A stretch of 64,000 nucleotides of DNA from Dietzia timorensis. GTDB lineage: Bacteria; Actinomycetota; Actinomycetes; Mycobacteriales; Mycobacteriaceae. The stretch lies in assembly GCF_001659785.1 (NCBI RefSeq), contig NZ_CP015961.1, positions 992,001 to 1,056,000 of the forward strand, read 5' to 3'. The translations under genes were made by a program, and so were the position numbers. Under the pieces are notes generated by a model that saw only the letters and a list, made by a program, of their open reading frames with translations, had not been told where the DNA came from and made no database searches. Below are positions 53,801 to 61,345 of this stretch, piece after piece. The number at the start of each line of letters is the position of its first letter. The stretch's first letter is position 1.

Positions 53801-54385
53801 ACCCGTCGACCCGGAGGTGAATTGCAGGAGCGCGATCTCGCCGCGATCCCGGTCCGCTCCGGAATCGCCGACCCGCCCGGCCCGCGCGGCCAACGCAGCG
53901 GGGGAGACGATGTGCGCCCTCGAACCGGCGAGCTCCCGGGCCCGCTCGGCGAGCGGGGAGAAGTCGTCGCTCGCCAGCACGAGCGGTGCGCCGGAGACCT
54001 CCAGGATCCCGGCGATCTTCTCTGCGGCCGCGTCCGCCTCGCCGAGCCCGGGAGGCGACAGCGGCACGAGCGCAGCGCCGGAGTCGAGTACCGCCCAGTA
54101 GGCGATCACCGTGTCGACGGCCGTAGGCGCGATCACGGCGACCGGCGTATCGGCGCCGTAGCCGTTCGAGGCCAGCCAGTACGCGATCGCATCGCCGAGC
54201 TCGCGTACCCGGGAAGCCGCCTCGTCGTAGCCGAGGCAGTCCCATTCGCCGCCATCTGTCAATGCACGTATGACGGCGGAGCTGCCCGGCTCATCAACCC
54301 AGCCGACAACGCGGGCGATGTCGATATCCGCCCACCGACGCCGTTCTTCCCTGCCCGTCGAACGAGGAGTCGAGGTGGCCGTCAT
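50891..54385 (-). CDS. Acyl-AMP ligase (FAAL-like) fused to a nucleotidyltransferase domain
   Basis: This encodes 1164 residues. Residues 20 to about 575 form an adenylate-forming enzyme of fatty-acyl-AMP ligase type: LLQFTSGSTGSPRGVVISWE at 186-205, WLPMFHDMGLVG at 229-240, AYGLAESTLMSCG at 339-351, LRTGDAGFF at 456-464, and the catalytic K564 in PRTSSGKPRR. After a linker comes a minimal nucleotidyltransferase motif, HEGSLAEGFGNARSDVDFLV at 636-655 with D650 and D652. The remaining residues (about 690-1164) are helical with no family that I can name. The gene begins by ATGA overlap with the phosphotransferase-like gene and ends by overlap with the carrier gene. Confidence 0.88.
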   Translation of the reverse strand: MTATSTPRSTGREERRRWADIDIARVVGWVDEPGSSAVIRALTDGGEWDCLGYDEAASRVRELGDAIAYWLASNGYGADTPVAVIAPTAVDTVIAYWAVLDSGAALVPLSPPGLGEADAAAEKIAGILEVSGAPLVLASDDFSPLAERARELAGSRAHIVSPAALAARAGRVGDSGADRDRGEIALLQFTSGSTGSPRGVVISWEALAHNLDMIAGHVDFEAGDGFCSWLPMFHDMGLVGIVLLAVSTRSRLELMRPDQFIRWPERYVEMLSRCQHSASPSFGLGYAAYRLRGRELPDVDLSGFKSLVIGSEPLRAADISGFLERFGELGFTVAQIRPAYGLAESTLMSCGTRLGETMRALALSPATEIGRPAAISDEWSATDGSLPGADAVTWSFCVGAPDADAPVTICDPDGAPLPAGTVGEICVAGPSIADGYVQALDGPVDPERTRFDRGVLRTGDAGFFHEGGLYVLGRIGTSLKTRGRTVFMEDLDAAVAHATGLPGGRVAAAAAPQAGGPKVLLALETPRAEQSESARTVLRALCGDREVEVREVSRGFIPRTSSGKPRRHELIRLLAGSADGDSSPANGDHDDRRGPSATPAVGSGEDARDYAGPDILALWETVAPRVDVPAAAGVLHEGSLAEGFGNARSDVDFLVVIPGDPSTPTMPTVLFEAGRRVEVRTRSESEIHAQFDRLAVEAAAADDPDPEVPGEDILNRCQRLAGSKLVRASAVIDGVSLPHTRELAGVLGKWWRVRAESCRARAVAARAFGNAAGEAGWMREAGVQALKAELAGKGETYLESKWLAEQLRRAGDSAAAELLGATGGASTGFAVRWAELADERLGTRAPSPAQLRIERAPEVTTWIIGSRAHVVRGREDVFVLTSEFADAWRRVVPGRSLAWHLDGDSARADVLEWALDLGLVRLSVRAGQEWREVRPAMSMVAEAKAVSPPVVSAVPALTLAGATTANSRVPFVRSALRAEDFAACGMALVWSLMVTENAREDLDGALRSEQWGVASAAAARVVLLSSRLVLTSCGVYPLPADVQPARSLRTLCPPSPQLDSLAGTVDDLLGELTSAEAIRADPAGLTARIDELVRAVRELAIGAGFPSSFDGPAQWNATLKIAYDWLRLGGYLDATLPLDEARDLVESGGQQPHAGIDTTEGDIP

Positions 54386-57072
54386 CGCTTCGCCTCCTCA
54401 TCCTGCTCTGCGTCCGATTCCTCGGCGCCGCCGAGAACGGTAACCGTGCCCGCGGTAGCGTCCACGCGCACTCGCATCCCGTCGCGCAGCAGCGAGGTGA
54501 GGTTCTCGATCTGCACGACCGTGGGAATGCCCAGCTCGCGCGCGATGATCGCGACGTGGGTGAGCGGCGATCCGCGCTCGATGAGAAGTGCCTGTGCCGC
54601 GGGCAGCGCCGCCGCCCAGCCCGGATCGGTGCGGTAGCCGACGAGGATGCCCTCGCGGATATCGGCCGGCGAATCGACGACAACCACCGTGCCCTCGGCA
54701 ACGCCCGAGGACGAGGCCACGCCGGTGAGCTCGTCGCCGGCCTCCGCCGCCGGTAGCCCCGACCGCGGAACGAAGCCGAGCTCGGCGAGCTCGCCGCGGC
54801 CGCTCACCGGACCCGAGGTCCAGAACCGCGCTGGGCCCGCAACCGAGCGCGACAGATGTAGAGCCTCCCGGCGCCGCTCCACTGATGCGCGCGCGGCTTC
54901 TCCGCCGTCAGAAGTGGTGCCGCCACGAAGTTGCGCGCGAAGCTCGTCCAGAGTCAGGAAGAACACATCCTCGAATTCTCCGAGGACCCCGCGGGCGGCG
55001 AGGTCGCGGCCCATGGCGCGAACCATGCGCTTGACCATCCCGAATGCGCGAGTGCGTGCGAAGCGCAGGCGCTCGCGCGCGGCGGCACCCGCGGAGGTCT
55101 TGCGGCGTAGCGCCTCGTAGACGCGGCGGCGCACGCCGTGCAGATTCGCGTCGAGGTAGGCCTCGGCGTCTTCTCCTCGATTCGGGGCGCCGCCGGCCAT
55201 CGCCGCTCGCAACAGGACGACGAGCATCGACGGGTCCTCGCGGAGGTCGGGGATCTCTAGCTTGAGCTCATCGAGGCTGCGGTAGCCGTAGTTGTCGATG
55301 TATTTCTCGGCCGCGAGGCGCAACTTCTCCGGGCCGTGGTCCCGGATCCACGCATATACCTCGCCGGGATCGCCGCGGCGGATGCGCTCGGCCACCGTCT
55401 CGTCGTCGAGGAGCGCGGCCATGTCCGCAAGGGCGTGGGCGGGCTCGGCGGACTCGATATCCTCGCCGGGCGCGATCACCGCGAATCCGAACCATTCGGG
55501 CGCCTTCGGCAAAAAGAGCTTGGTCAGCGCGAACAACAGTCCGGACAACGTGAGAAGTGCCGCGTCGAGCACCATCACCGGCCCCCACCGACGCAGCAGT
55601 TCGCTCTCGAGTTCCTCGAAGCGAGCGAGAACCTCCGTCCCTTCCATCTCGTCGTAGTCGAGCGCGTCGAAGCGGGCGTAGATGGCGTCGAAGTCACGGA
55701 GGAAATCGTCGACGAACGACTCGACCGTGGCGATCCTGCGAACATAGGTCGCGGTGGTGATCGCGCGGGAGACGAGTTTATGGGCGGGTGTGCGGAACGT
55801 GAACGGTGCGAGGGTGCGCGCGATCTTCGCATCCAGCGGCTCGCCGACGCCGAGCGCGACCTCGAGCACGCGCCGGTTGAGCGCGTATCCGGGCGCGATT
55901 CCGACCATCCGATACCAGTGCAACAGGTCGTAGTACACGCGTCCGTAGAACTGTCCGAGCAGGTGCGGGGTCCACTCGGCGACCTGCTCGAGCTGGGCGC
56001 GCGGCACCCGCAGCGAACGTGCATAACCGTCGTAGACGTGGCGGTACACGTTCGACGCGGTCGAGAAGGTCAGCGGTGAGGTGGGGCCGTTGAAGCTTTC
56101 GAGAATGTTCGAGTTGTCCCACAGGCGCGCCTCGCCGGCGCCGACCCGTTCGGCTGAGACGAGGTCGTCGATCCCGACGGGCACGGGCAGGTCGGGAATC
56201 GGCGTCGACGCGGTCACCGGGCGGCATTGCAGGATGTGTAGCCCGGCGTCATCGAAAGCGAACTCGACGTCCTGCCGCGGCCCGATGGCCTCGGCAATCC
56301 GCGAAAGCGTCTGCCCGAGCGTGCGGTACTGCTCGCGGGAGAGCGCGGACTCGGCGCGCGCGGCGGGGCCGACCTCCAGCTCGTGGACCTCACCGCCGAC
56401 GCGGCGGAACGCCGATTCCTTTGCTCCGATGCGCTCGGTAAGTACCTCGCCGGCGACGTCGAGCACCGCGGAGTCGGCGTCGACGGCGCCGGAGACGACC
56501 CCCTCGCCGAGCCCGTATGCCGCGCTCACGAGCACCCGCTCGTCGAGCGTGAACGCAACCCCCGCAGCGTATGGATCGACCATCTTCTGGATGACGACGG
56601 CCATCGGCGTGCCCGCGGCGGCCGGCCCTTCGGCAGCCGAGGCAGCGACATCCGGAAGCGCCGAGGCCCAGCACCTACGAACCGCGTCCTCTACCGCGCG
56701 CGGATCGTTTGCGCGCACGCCGAGCACGGTCTCGAAGCGGCCGGCGAGGGATTCGTCCGAGCCGTCTTCGGCCAGGCCCGAGGAACGCACGGCCACGAAC
56801 TCGCAGTCCAGTTCATCGAGTATCGCCGCGATGCGCGCCTCGGTGTCCGCGTCGAGTGGTTCGCTCAATGCCAGCTCCCGCAGAGAGCCACCAGCGGACC
56901 CAGAGTCTGCACGGGACCGCACGCGGCCCAGGTGTGTCTGGCCGTACGCGGCATCGAGTGCGCGCCACGGCGGCACGTCGAGTCCCGCGGCGTCTAGTCG
57001 GAGTAGCCCGATCGCTTTGCCTCCGACTTCTCGTACGTCGGCCCGGTCGAGTCTCACGTCTGCGGATCCCAT
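54382..57072 (-). CDS. PEP-synthase/rifampin-phosphotransferase-like enzyme
   Basis: This encodes 896 residues. Residues about 15-305 form an ATP-grasp PPDK_N domain (FVAVRSSGLAEDGSDESLAG at 92-111, MVDPYAAGVAFT, and EFAFDDAGLHILQCRPV). A long middle part follows (about 320-780). The C-terminal PEP-utilisers mobile domain has the phospho-histidine H839 in ERGSPLTHVAIIARELGIP. Rifampin phosphotransferases have this order: ATP-binding, substrate-binding and His domains, giving AMP, phosphate and a phosphorylated substrate. The PEP/pyruvate TIM-barrel domain of true PEP synthase appears to be absent. It is the first gene of the operon; the start ATG at 57072 has only a weak ribosome site. Confidence 0.88.
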   Translation of the reverse strand: MGSADVRLDRADVREVGGKAIGLLRLDAAGLDVPPWRALDAAYGQTHLGRVRSRADSGSAGGSLRELALSEPLDADTEARIAAILDELDCEFVAVRSSGLAEDGSDESLAGRFETVLGVRANDPRAVEDAVRRCWASALPDVAASAAEGPAAAGTPMAVVIQKMVDPYAAGVAFTLDERVLVSAAYGLGEGVVSGAVDADSAVLDVAGEVLTERIGAKESAFRRVGGEVHELEVGPAARAESALSREQYRTLGQTLSRIAEAIGPRQDVEFAFDDAGLHILQCRPVTASTPIPDLPVPVGIDDLVSAERVGAGEARLWDNSNILESFNGPTSPLTFSTASNVYRHVYDGYARSLRVPRAQLEQVAEWTPHLLGQFYGRVYYDLLHWYRMVGIAPGYALNRRVLEVALGVGEPLDAKIARTLAPFTFRTPAHKLVSRAITTATYVRRIATVESFVDDFLRDFDAIYARFDALDYDEMEGTEVLARFEELESELLRRWGPVMVLDAALLTLSGLLFALTKLFLPKAPEWFGFAVIAPGEDIESAEPAHALADMAALLDDETVAERIRRGDPGEVYAWIRDHGPEKLRLAAEKYIDNYGYRSLDELKLEIPDLREDPSMLVVLLRAAMAGGAPNRGEDAEAYLDANLHGVRRRVYEALRRKTSAGAAARERLRFARTRAFGMVKRMVRAMGRDLAARGVLGEFEDVFFLTLDELRAQLRGGTTSDGGEAARASVERRREALHLSRSVAGPARFWTSGPVSGRGELAELGFVPRSGLPAAEAGDELTGVASSSGVAEGTVVVVDSPADIREGILVGYRTDPGWAAALPAAQALLIERGSPLTHVAIIARELGIPTVVQIENLTSLLRDGMRVRVDATAGTVTVLGGAEESDAEQDEEAKR

Positions 57073-57181
57073 CCATCAATTCTATTGCGGTTCGTGCACA
57101 TAGGGTCTTCCCGAACTATCGGGAACTGGAGGCGGGTACGTTTCACTTTGCGACGTGAGAGTTTCCTCATCGGGGTGAGCG

Positions 57182-57215
57182 CTCTGCCGCATCGGGCGCC
57201 TCCGATGCGGCAGAG
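57182..57215. promoter_or_regulatory. 14-bp perfect inverted repeat in the divergent promoter of the operon
   Basis: CTCTGCCGCATCGG-GCGCCT-CCGATGCGGCAGAG has perfect 14-bp arms and a 6-base centre. It lies 110 bp before the first gene of the leftward operon and 9 bp before the nitroreductase start. No T-run follows, so it is not a usual terminator. It may be an operator for a dimeric regulator or a leader hairpin. Confidence 0.6.
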
Positions 57216-57223
57216 TACGGGGT

Positions 57224-57856
57224 ATGAACGAACAGGATCCGCCCGGGAACCACGACCTCGTCGCTGTGTTGACAACAACCAGGTCGGTCCGGCTACGGCT
57301 TCGATTGGATCTCCCGGTCGCCCGCGAGGATGTCCACGACTGCCTCCGGATCGCCGCGCAGGCCCCGACCGGCGCAGGAACTCTCAAGGCGCACTGGATC
57401 GTCGTGCAGAACGGCGCGTCCATCGCCGCGCTCGGCGAGATCTATCGCGGTCTCTGGCACGGAAGGTACGACCACGCCCTGGCCGGCGTGCCCCAGGAGG
57501 ATCTTCCCGCCGACGTGCGCAGCGCGATGCACCTCGCGGACAATTTCGGTCGTCTCCCCACAGTGGTTCTGGGGTTCGTCGAAGCTCCCACCGATACACC
57601 CGATAACCAGGCATCGTTGTGGTCTTCGCTCCTTCCGGCGGCGTGGAGCTATGCGCTCGCGGCGCGTGGCCGCGGCCTCGTCACCGCGTGGACGACGACA
57701 CTCAACGATGCGCAGACGGAGGTCAGCAAGCTATTTGGCGTGCCCATTGGGTACACGTTGGGCGTGGCTCTTCCGACGGCCTACCCTGAAGGGCAAGCAT
57801 TCAAGCCCGCGGCCAGGTACGGGTGGCGCGAGCGGATCCACGACGAAGGGTGGTAG
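57224..57856 (+). CDS. Nitroreductase-family protein
   Basis: This encodes 210 residues with the FMN-binding pattern of the nitroreductase family: TTRSVRLRLRLDLPVAREDV at the start, IAAQAPTGAGTLKAHWIVVQ, and late SLLPAAWSYALAARGRGLVTAWTT (read in part). It probably uses NAD(P)H and FMN; the substrate is unknown. The ATG at 57224 is close to a large hairpin and has only a weak ribosome site. It is divergent from the seven-gene operon and 3 bp before the DUF3017 gene. Confidence 0.87.
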   Translation: MNEQDPPGNHDLVAVLTTTRSVRLRLRLDLPVAREDVHDCLRIAAQAPTGAGTLKAHWIVVQNGASIAALGEIYRGLWHGRYDHALAGVPQEDLPADVRSAMHLADNFGRLPTVVLGFVEAPTDTPDNQASLWSSLLPAAWSYALAARGRGLVTAWTTTLNDAQTEVSKLFGVPIGYTLGVALPTAYPEGQAFKPAARYGWRERIHDEGW

Positions 57857-57859
57857 TCG

Positions 57860-58234
57860 GTGCCGAACAACAGCGCGGCCGGCAGCGCCGGGAGGTCCCG
57901 GCCCAGCAGTGCCGTCGGGCCGCGTCACCGGGCGCCGATCCGCCGCCCCCGGCGATTTTCGCGGAGCCGCCTTCGCGCGGAATGGCCACTGGCGATCATC
58001 CTCGCAGGCATCGTCATCTCGCTGCTTCTCATGGTCTTCGACCGTTGGCGCCGCGGGGCCTTCGCGCTCGGCGTGGTCGCCCTACTCGCCGCGGTGTTGC
58101 GGGCTGCGCTGCCCCACACGAAGGCGGGCCTGCTCATCGTCCGCTCGAAGGCCTTCGACGTCGCATTTCTCGCGGTGGTCGGCGTGCTGGTCATCTGGCT
58201 GTCGCTGTCGGTTGATTCACTCGGTACCGGGTAG
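57860..58234 (+). CDS. DUF3017 family membrane protein
   Basis: The product has 124 residues, a basic N-terminus (about 1-40) and three hydrophobic segments (about 43-60, 66-85 and 98-118). The DUF3017 family is recognised from MVFDRWRRGAFALG and the following ALPHTKAGLLIVRSKAFDV. The function is unknown; in mycolata it is usually beside folD. The start is a GTG at 57860, 3 bp after the nitroreductase stop. The separation from folD shows that the 12-kb operon is an insert. Confidence 0.85.
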   Translation: MPNNSAAGSAGRSRPSSAVGPRHRAPIRRPRRFSRSRLRAEWPLAIILAGIVISLLLMVFDRWRRGAFALGVVALLAAVLRAALPHTKAGLLIVRSKAFDVAFLAVVGVLVIWLSLSVDSLGTG

Positions 58235-58266
58235 CAGTCGCGGGAGGCTCGAGACCGGCGGCGGGA

Positions 58267-59418
58267 TCAGGACTCCGCGAGTTCTAGCGTGCGCGTAAGC
58301 AGCGGCCCTACTACGTCCTTCTCGGTGAGGAAGCCGTCGTGCCCGGCGTCCGAGGGAATCACCGCCAGCGGGTCGGCGCCGGGGAGGAGGTCGGCGAGTT
58401 GCTCCTGTTGGCGGAGCGGGTATAGGCGGTCCGACGTCACTCCGCCGATGACGCACGGCACGTGGCAGCCGGTAAGCGCCGCGTCGACGCCGCCGCGATC
58501 GAGGCCCACATCGTGGCGGTTGAGCGCATCGGAGAGCAGCACATAGGTGCACGCGTCGAATCGCGTGACGAGCTTCGCGGCCTGGTGGTCGAGGTAGGAC
58601 TGCACCGCGTAGCGGCCCGCCGGTCCGAACGCGGCGCCGCGCGGTTCCTCGCCGGGCTGGGCGCGATTTTCGAATCGCTCGTCGAGCTCTTCCTCGCTGC
58701 GGTAGGTCAGGTGCGCGATCCGGCGCGCGATCCCAAGTCCCTGAACCGGCACCTGGCCGGTGCCGTGATACCCGCCGGCCTGCCAATTCGGGTCCGAGGT
58801 GATCGCCATGATCTGCGCGGTCTGGATGCCGATCTGGTCCGCGCTTGCCCGCGCGCCGACCGCGAATACGCACGCCGCGCGCATCCTTTCGGGGTGCCCG
58901 ACCATCCACTCGAGGGTCCTGGCTCCGCCCATGGATCCGCCGATGACGGCGGCGAGCTGATCTATCCCGAGGATGTCGCACAAGGCGAGCTCCGCCGCGA
59001 CCATGTCGCGGACGGCGACGGCAGGGAAGCGGGCGCCCCAGTAGTGGCCGTCCGGGTGCAGCGAGCTCGGCCCCGTGGTGCCTCGGCACCCACCCAAGAC
59101 GTTTGTAGAGATAAAGCAGTATTTGTCCGTGTCCAGCGGCAGCCCGGGACCGAGCAGGCCGTTCCACCACCCGGGTGTCGGGTGCAGCGGATCGACCGGC
59201 CCGGAGACGTGCGAATCTCCGGTGAGCGCGTGCTCGATGAGCACCGCGTTCGACCGGTCTTCGTTAAGCCGTCCCCACGCCTGTAGAGCAATGGTGACGC
59301 CGGGCAGTACGACACCTGAGATCAGCTCGAGTTCGCCGATCGAGATATGGCCGAGCTCGCCGTTCTCGCCCGGGAGGGCGACGGGCGGCGAGCTCGGTGA
59401 CACATCGGGAGTGGACAA
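58267..59418 (-). CDS. metX: Homoserine O-acetyltransferase MetX
   Basis: This encodes 383 residues from the TTG at 59418; a GTG at 59403 is an equally possible start, since no ATG exists. Seen are [23 protein letters not shown] (read in part), [15 protein letters not shown], the nucleophile elbow [21 protein letters not shown]-like [14 protein letters not shown], and the late acid/His region [10 protein letters not shown] and [10 protein letters not shown]. It is an alpha/beta hydrolase-fold enzyme that acetylates homoserine for methionine synthesis. It is downstream of metY in one operon under a SAM-IV riboswitch. Confidence 0.92.
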   Translation of the reverse strand: MSTPDVSPSSPPVALPGENGELGHISIGELELISGVVLPGVTIALQAWGRLNEDRSNAVLIEHALTGDSHVSGPVDPLHPTPGWWNGLLGPGLPLDTDKYCFISTNVLGGCRGTTGPSSLHPDGHYWGARFPAVAVRDMVAAELALCDILGIDQLAAVIGGSMGGARTLEWMVGHPERMRAACVFAVGARASADQIGIQTAQIMAITSDPNWQAGGYHGTGQVPVQGLGIARRIAHLTYRSEEELDERFENRAQPGEEPRGAAFGPAGRYAVQSYLDHQAAKLVTRFDACTYVLLSDALNRHDVGLDRGGVDAALTGCHVPCVIGGVTSDRLYPLRQQEQLADLLPGADPLAVIPSDAGHDGFLTEKDVVGPLLTRTLELAES

Positions 59419-59471
59419 GGCGAAGCGGTCTCTTTTTCGTGTTGATGCGTGCGTTGCTGTGCTCAGACTCG

Positions 59472-60803
59472 TTACAAGGTGGCGAAGCCGAGTTCGAGGT
59501 CGGCGAGGATGTCGTTGACGTCCTCGATACCGACCGAGAGCCGAATCGTCGCGGTGGAGACGCCGACGGCCGACAGCGCGTCCTCGGAAAGCTGCGAGTG
59601 CGTCGTCGACGCCGGGTGGCACACGAGCGAACGAACGTCGCCGATGTTCACCAGGCACGAGTGCAGTTTCAGTGCATCGATGAACGCCCACGCCTTCTGT
59701 TTGGTCTGCTCGGCGTCCAAGCCATCGGGGAGGGCGAGGTCAAAGGTGACGATCGCACCTGCACCCTTGGGTGAGATCTCCTTCTGGATGCCGTGCCACT
59801 TCGACGATTCGAGCCCGGCGTAATTGACCTTCGCGACGTCCGAGCGCGACTCGAGCCATTCGGCGACGACCTGGGCGTTGGCGTTGTGGCGCTCGACGCG
59901 TAGGGAGAGCGTCTCCAGCCCCTGGGTGAGCGTCCACGCGTTGAACGGGCTCGCCGCGGCGCCGGTGTCTCGCAGGAGGGTGACGCGCGCCTTGAGTGCG
60001 AGTGCCGGAGCACCGAGGTCGGCATACACGGCGCCGTGGTAGGCCGGGTCGGGTTGGGTGAAGCTGGGGTAGAGGTCTTCACCGTCCCGCTGTGCGCGCC
60101 AGTCGAAATTGCCGCCGTCGACGAGCACGCCGGCGATCGAGGTGCCGTGGCCGCCGAGGTACTTGGTCGCCGATTCGACGACGACATCCGCGCCGAGTTC
60201 GATCGGGCGGATCAGGTACGGCGAGGCGACGGTGTTGTCGACGACGAGCGGGATCTGGTTCTCGTGCGCCACGCGCGCGATGGCCGGGATGTCGAGCACG
60301 TCATTGAGCGGGTTGGAGATCGACTCGGCATAGAACACGCGCGTGTTCGGCTGGATCGCACGCTCCCAGGCGAGCGGGTCATCGGGGTCGTCGACGAACG
60401 TCGTGGTGATCCCGTACTTGGGCAGGGTGTGGCGCAACAGTGTCTCGGTGCCGCCGTAGAGTCGCGGCGAGGCGACGACGTGGCCGCCGGCCTGCGTGAT
60501 CGTCTGGATCGCGGCCGTCTCGGCGGCCTGGCCCGACGCGAACAGCAGCGCAGCGACGCCGCCTTCGAGGGAGGCGATACGATCCTCGGCGACCGCCGTC
60601 GTCGGGTTGGTGATGCGCGTGTAGATCGGGCCGAGCTCCTCCAGCGCGAAGCGCGCTGCAGCCTGCTGCGCGTCCTTGAACACGAAGCTCGTGGTCTGGT
60701 AAAGCGGCAGCGCCCGTGCGCCGGTATCGGAATCCACGGGCTGGCCCGTGTGGATCTGGCGGGTCTCGAAACCCCAGTTCTCGTTTGAATTGTCGTATGT
60801 CAT
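59472..60803 (-). CDS. metY: O-acetylhomoserine sulfhydrylase MetY
   Basis: This encodes 443 residues of the Cys/Met metabolism PLP family: [75 protein letters not shown], and the PLP lysine in [16 protein letters not shown]. It makes homocysteine from O-acetylhomoserine and sulfide. The ATG at 60803 has GAAAGGGG about 6 bp before it; a longer frame upstream runs into the riboswitch leader. It is followed by metX. The leader holds a SAM-IV riboswitch. Confidence 0.95.
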   Translation of the reverse strand: MTYDNSNENWGFETRQIHTGQPVDSDTGARALPLYQTTSFVFKDAQQAAARFALEELGPIYTRITNPTTAVAEDRIASLEGGVAALLFASGQAAETAAIQTITQAGGHVVASPRLYGGTETLLRHTLPKYGITTTFVDDPDDPLAWERAIQPNTRVFYAESISNPLNDVLDIPAIARVAHENQIPLVVDNTVASPYLIRPIELGADVVVESATKYLGGHGTSIAGVLVDGGNFDWRAQRDGEDLYPSFTQPDPAYHGAVYADLGAPALALKARVTLLRDTGAAASPFNAWTLTQGLETLSLRVERHNANAQVVAEWLESRSDVAKVNYAGLESSKWHGIQKEISPKGAGAIVTFDLALPDGLDAEQTKQKAWAFIDALKLHSCLVNIGDVRSLVCHPASTTHSQLSEDALSAVGVSTATIRLSVGIEDVNDILADLELGFATL

Positions 60804-60859
60804 GGCCGTGGCCCCTTTCTCGTCATCCTTATACGGTGGGGCCCGCCCGCGCCGACTCT

Positions 60860-60914
60860 CCAGAGGGTACCGCTCGGCAATTTGCCTGATCAGGCGTATG
60901 GCCGAGTGCTCTGG
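60860..60914 (-). other. Nested hairpin in the metY leader
   Basis: In the leftward RNA the arms CCAGAG-CTCTGG and CTCGGC-GCCGAG nest around the palindrome GCCTGATCAGGC. The hairpin lies between the SAM-IV aptamer and the metY start, so it may be part of the expression platform. No T-run follows it. Confidence 0.5.
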
Positions 60915-60987
60915 CGTGTCTACATGCGGACCCGCGCTTGCTACCACCGATACCCGAATTCTCGCGAGTGTGCCGCAGATAACGCGG

Positions 60988-61094
60988 CGCTCGCCCGGGC
61001 AGGTAGAGCCTGGTCGTCTCCCGGGGCACCCCACCGCGGTGGAGGGTTGCCGCTCAGCAAGCCGGGGCTTTGCGCTGAGTCTCATGACCTACCG
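60988..61094 (-). promoter_or_regulatory. SAM-IV riboswitch upstream of metY-metX
   Basis: The leftward strand reads GGTAGGTCATGAG at the 5' end, then AGCGCAAAGCCCCGGCTTGC, GCGGCAACCCTCC, CGCGGTGGGGTGCCCCGGG and AGACGACC, ending with CTACC. These pieces match the SAM-IV consensus (CATGAG, AAGCCCCGGC, GGCAACCCTCC, GGTGGGGTGCCCCGGG) and its P1 pairing. This class is known from actinobacteria ahead of methionine genes and turns them down when S-adenosylmethionine is high. Confidence 0.9.
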
Positions 61095-61345
61095 GCCATG
61101 TTAAGGCCAGCCCGACCGCGCCGCAACGTCGGCCCCTGATCGGACCCCGGAACGAAAAGAAATCGGCATGGGTCAGCCAATCCTGGTAAATCTCAATGGG
61201 GAGGCGATCTGCCCGCAGTGCGTAAAATGGATCATGCGTAAACTGAGGGAAGCGTCATGTAAACGTTATTTGTGACTCATGAGGCCCCGACCCGCGGGCC
61301 GTTAACGCCGACACCCAGGCGTGTACGAGTGGAAAGCGAGACTTA

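Noticed and set aside
57182-57215. Intrinsic terminator reading of the 14-bp inverted repeat
   Set aside because: No T-run follows on either strand and the hairpin lies between two divergent starts, not after a stop codon.
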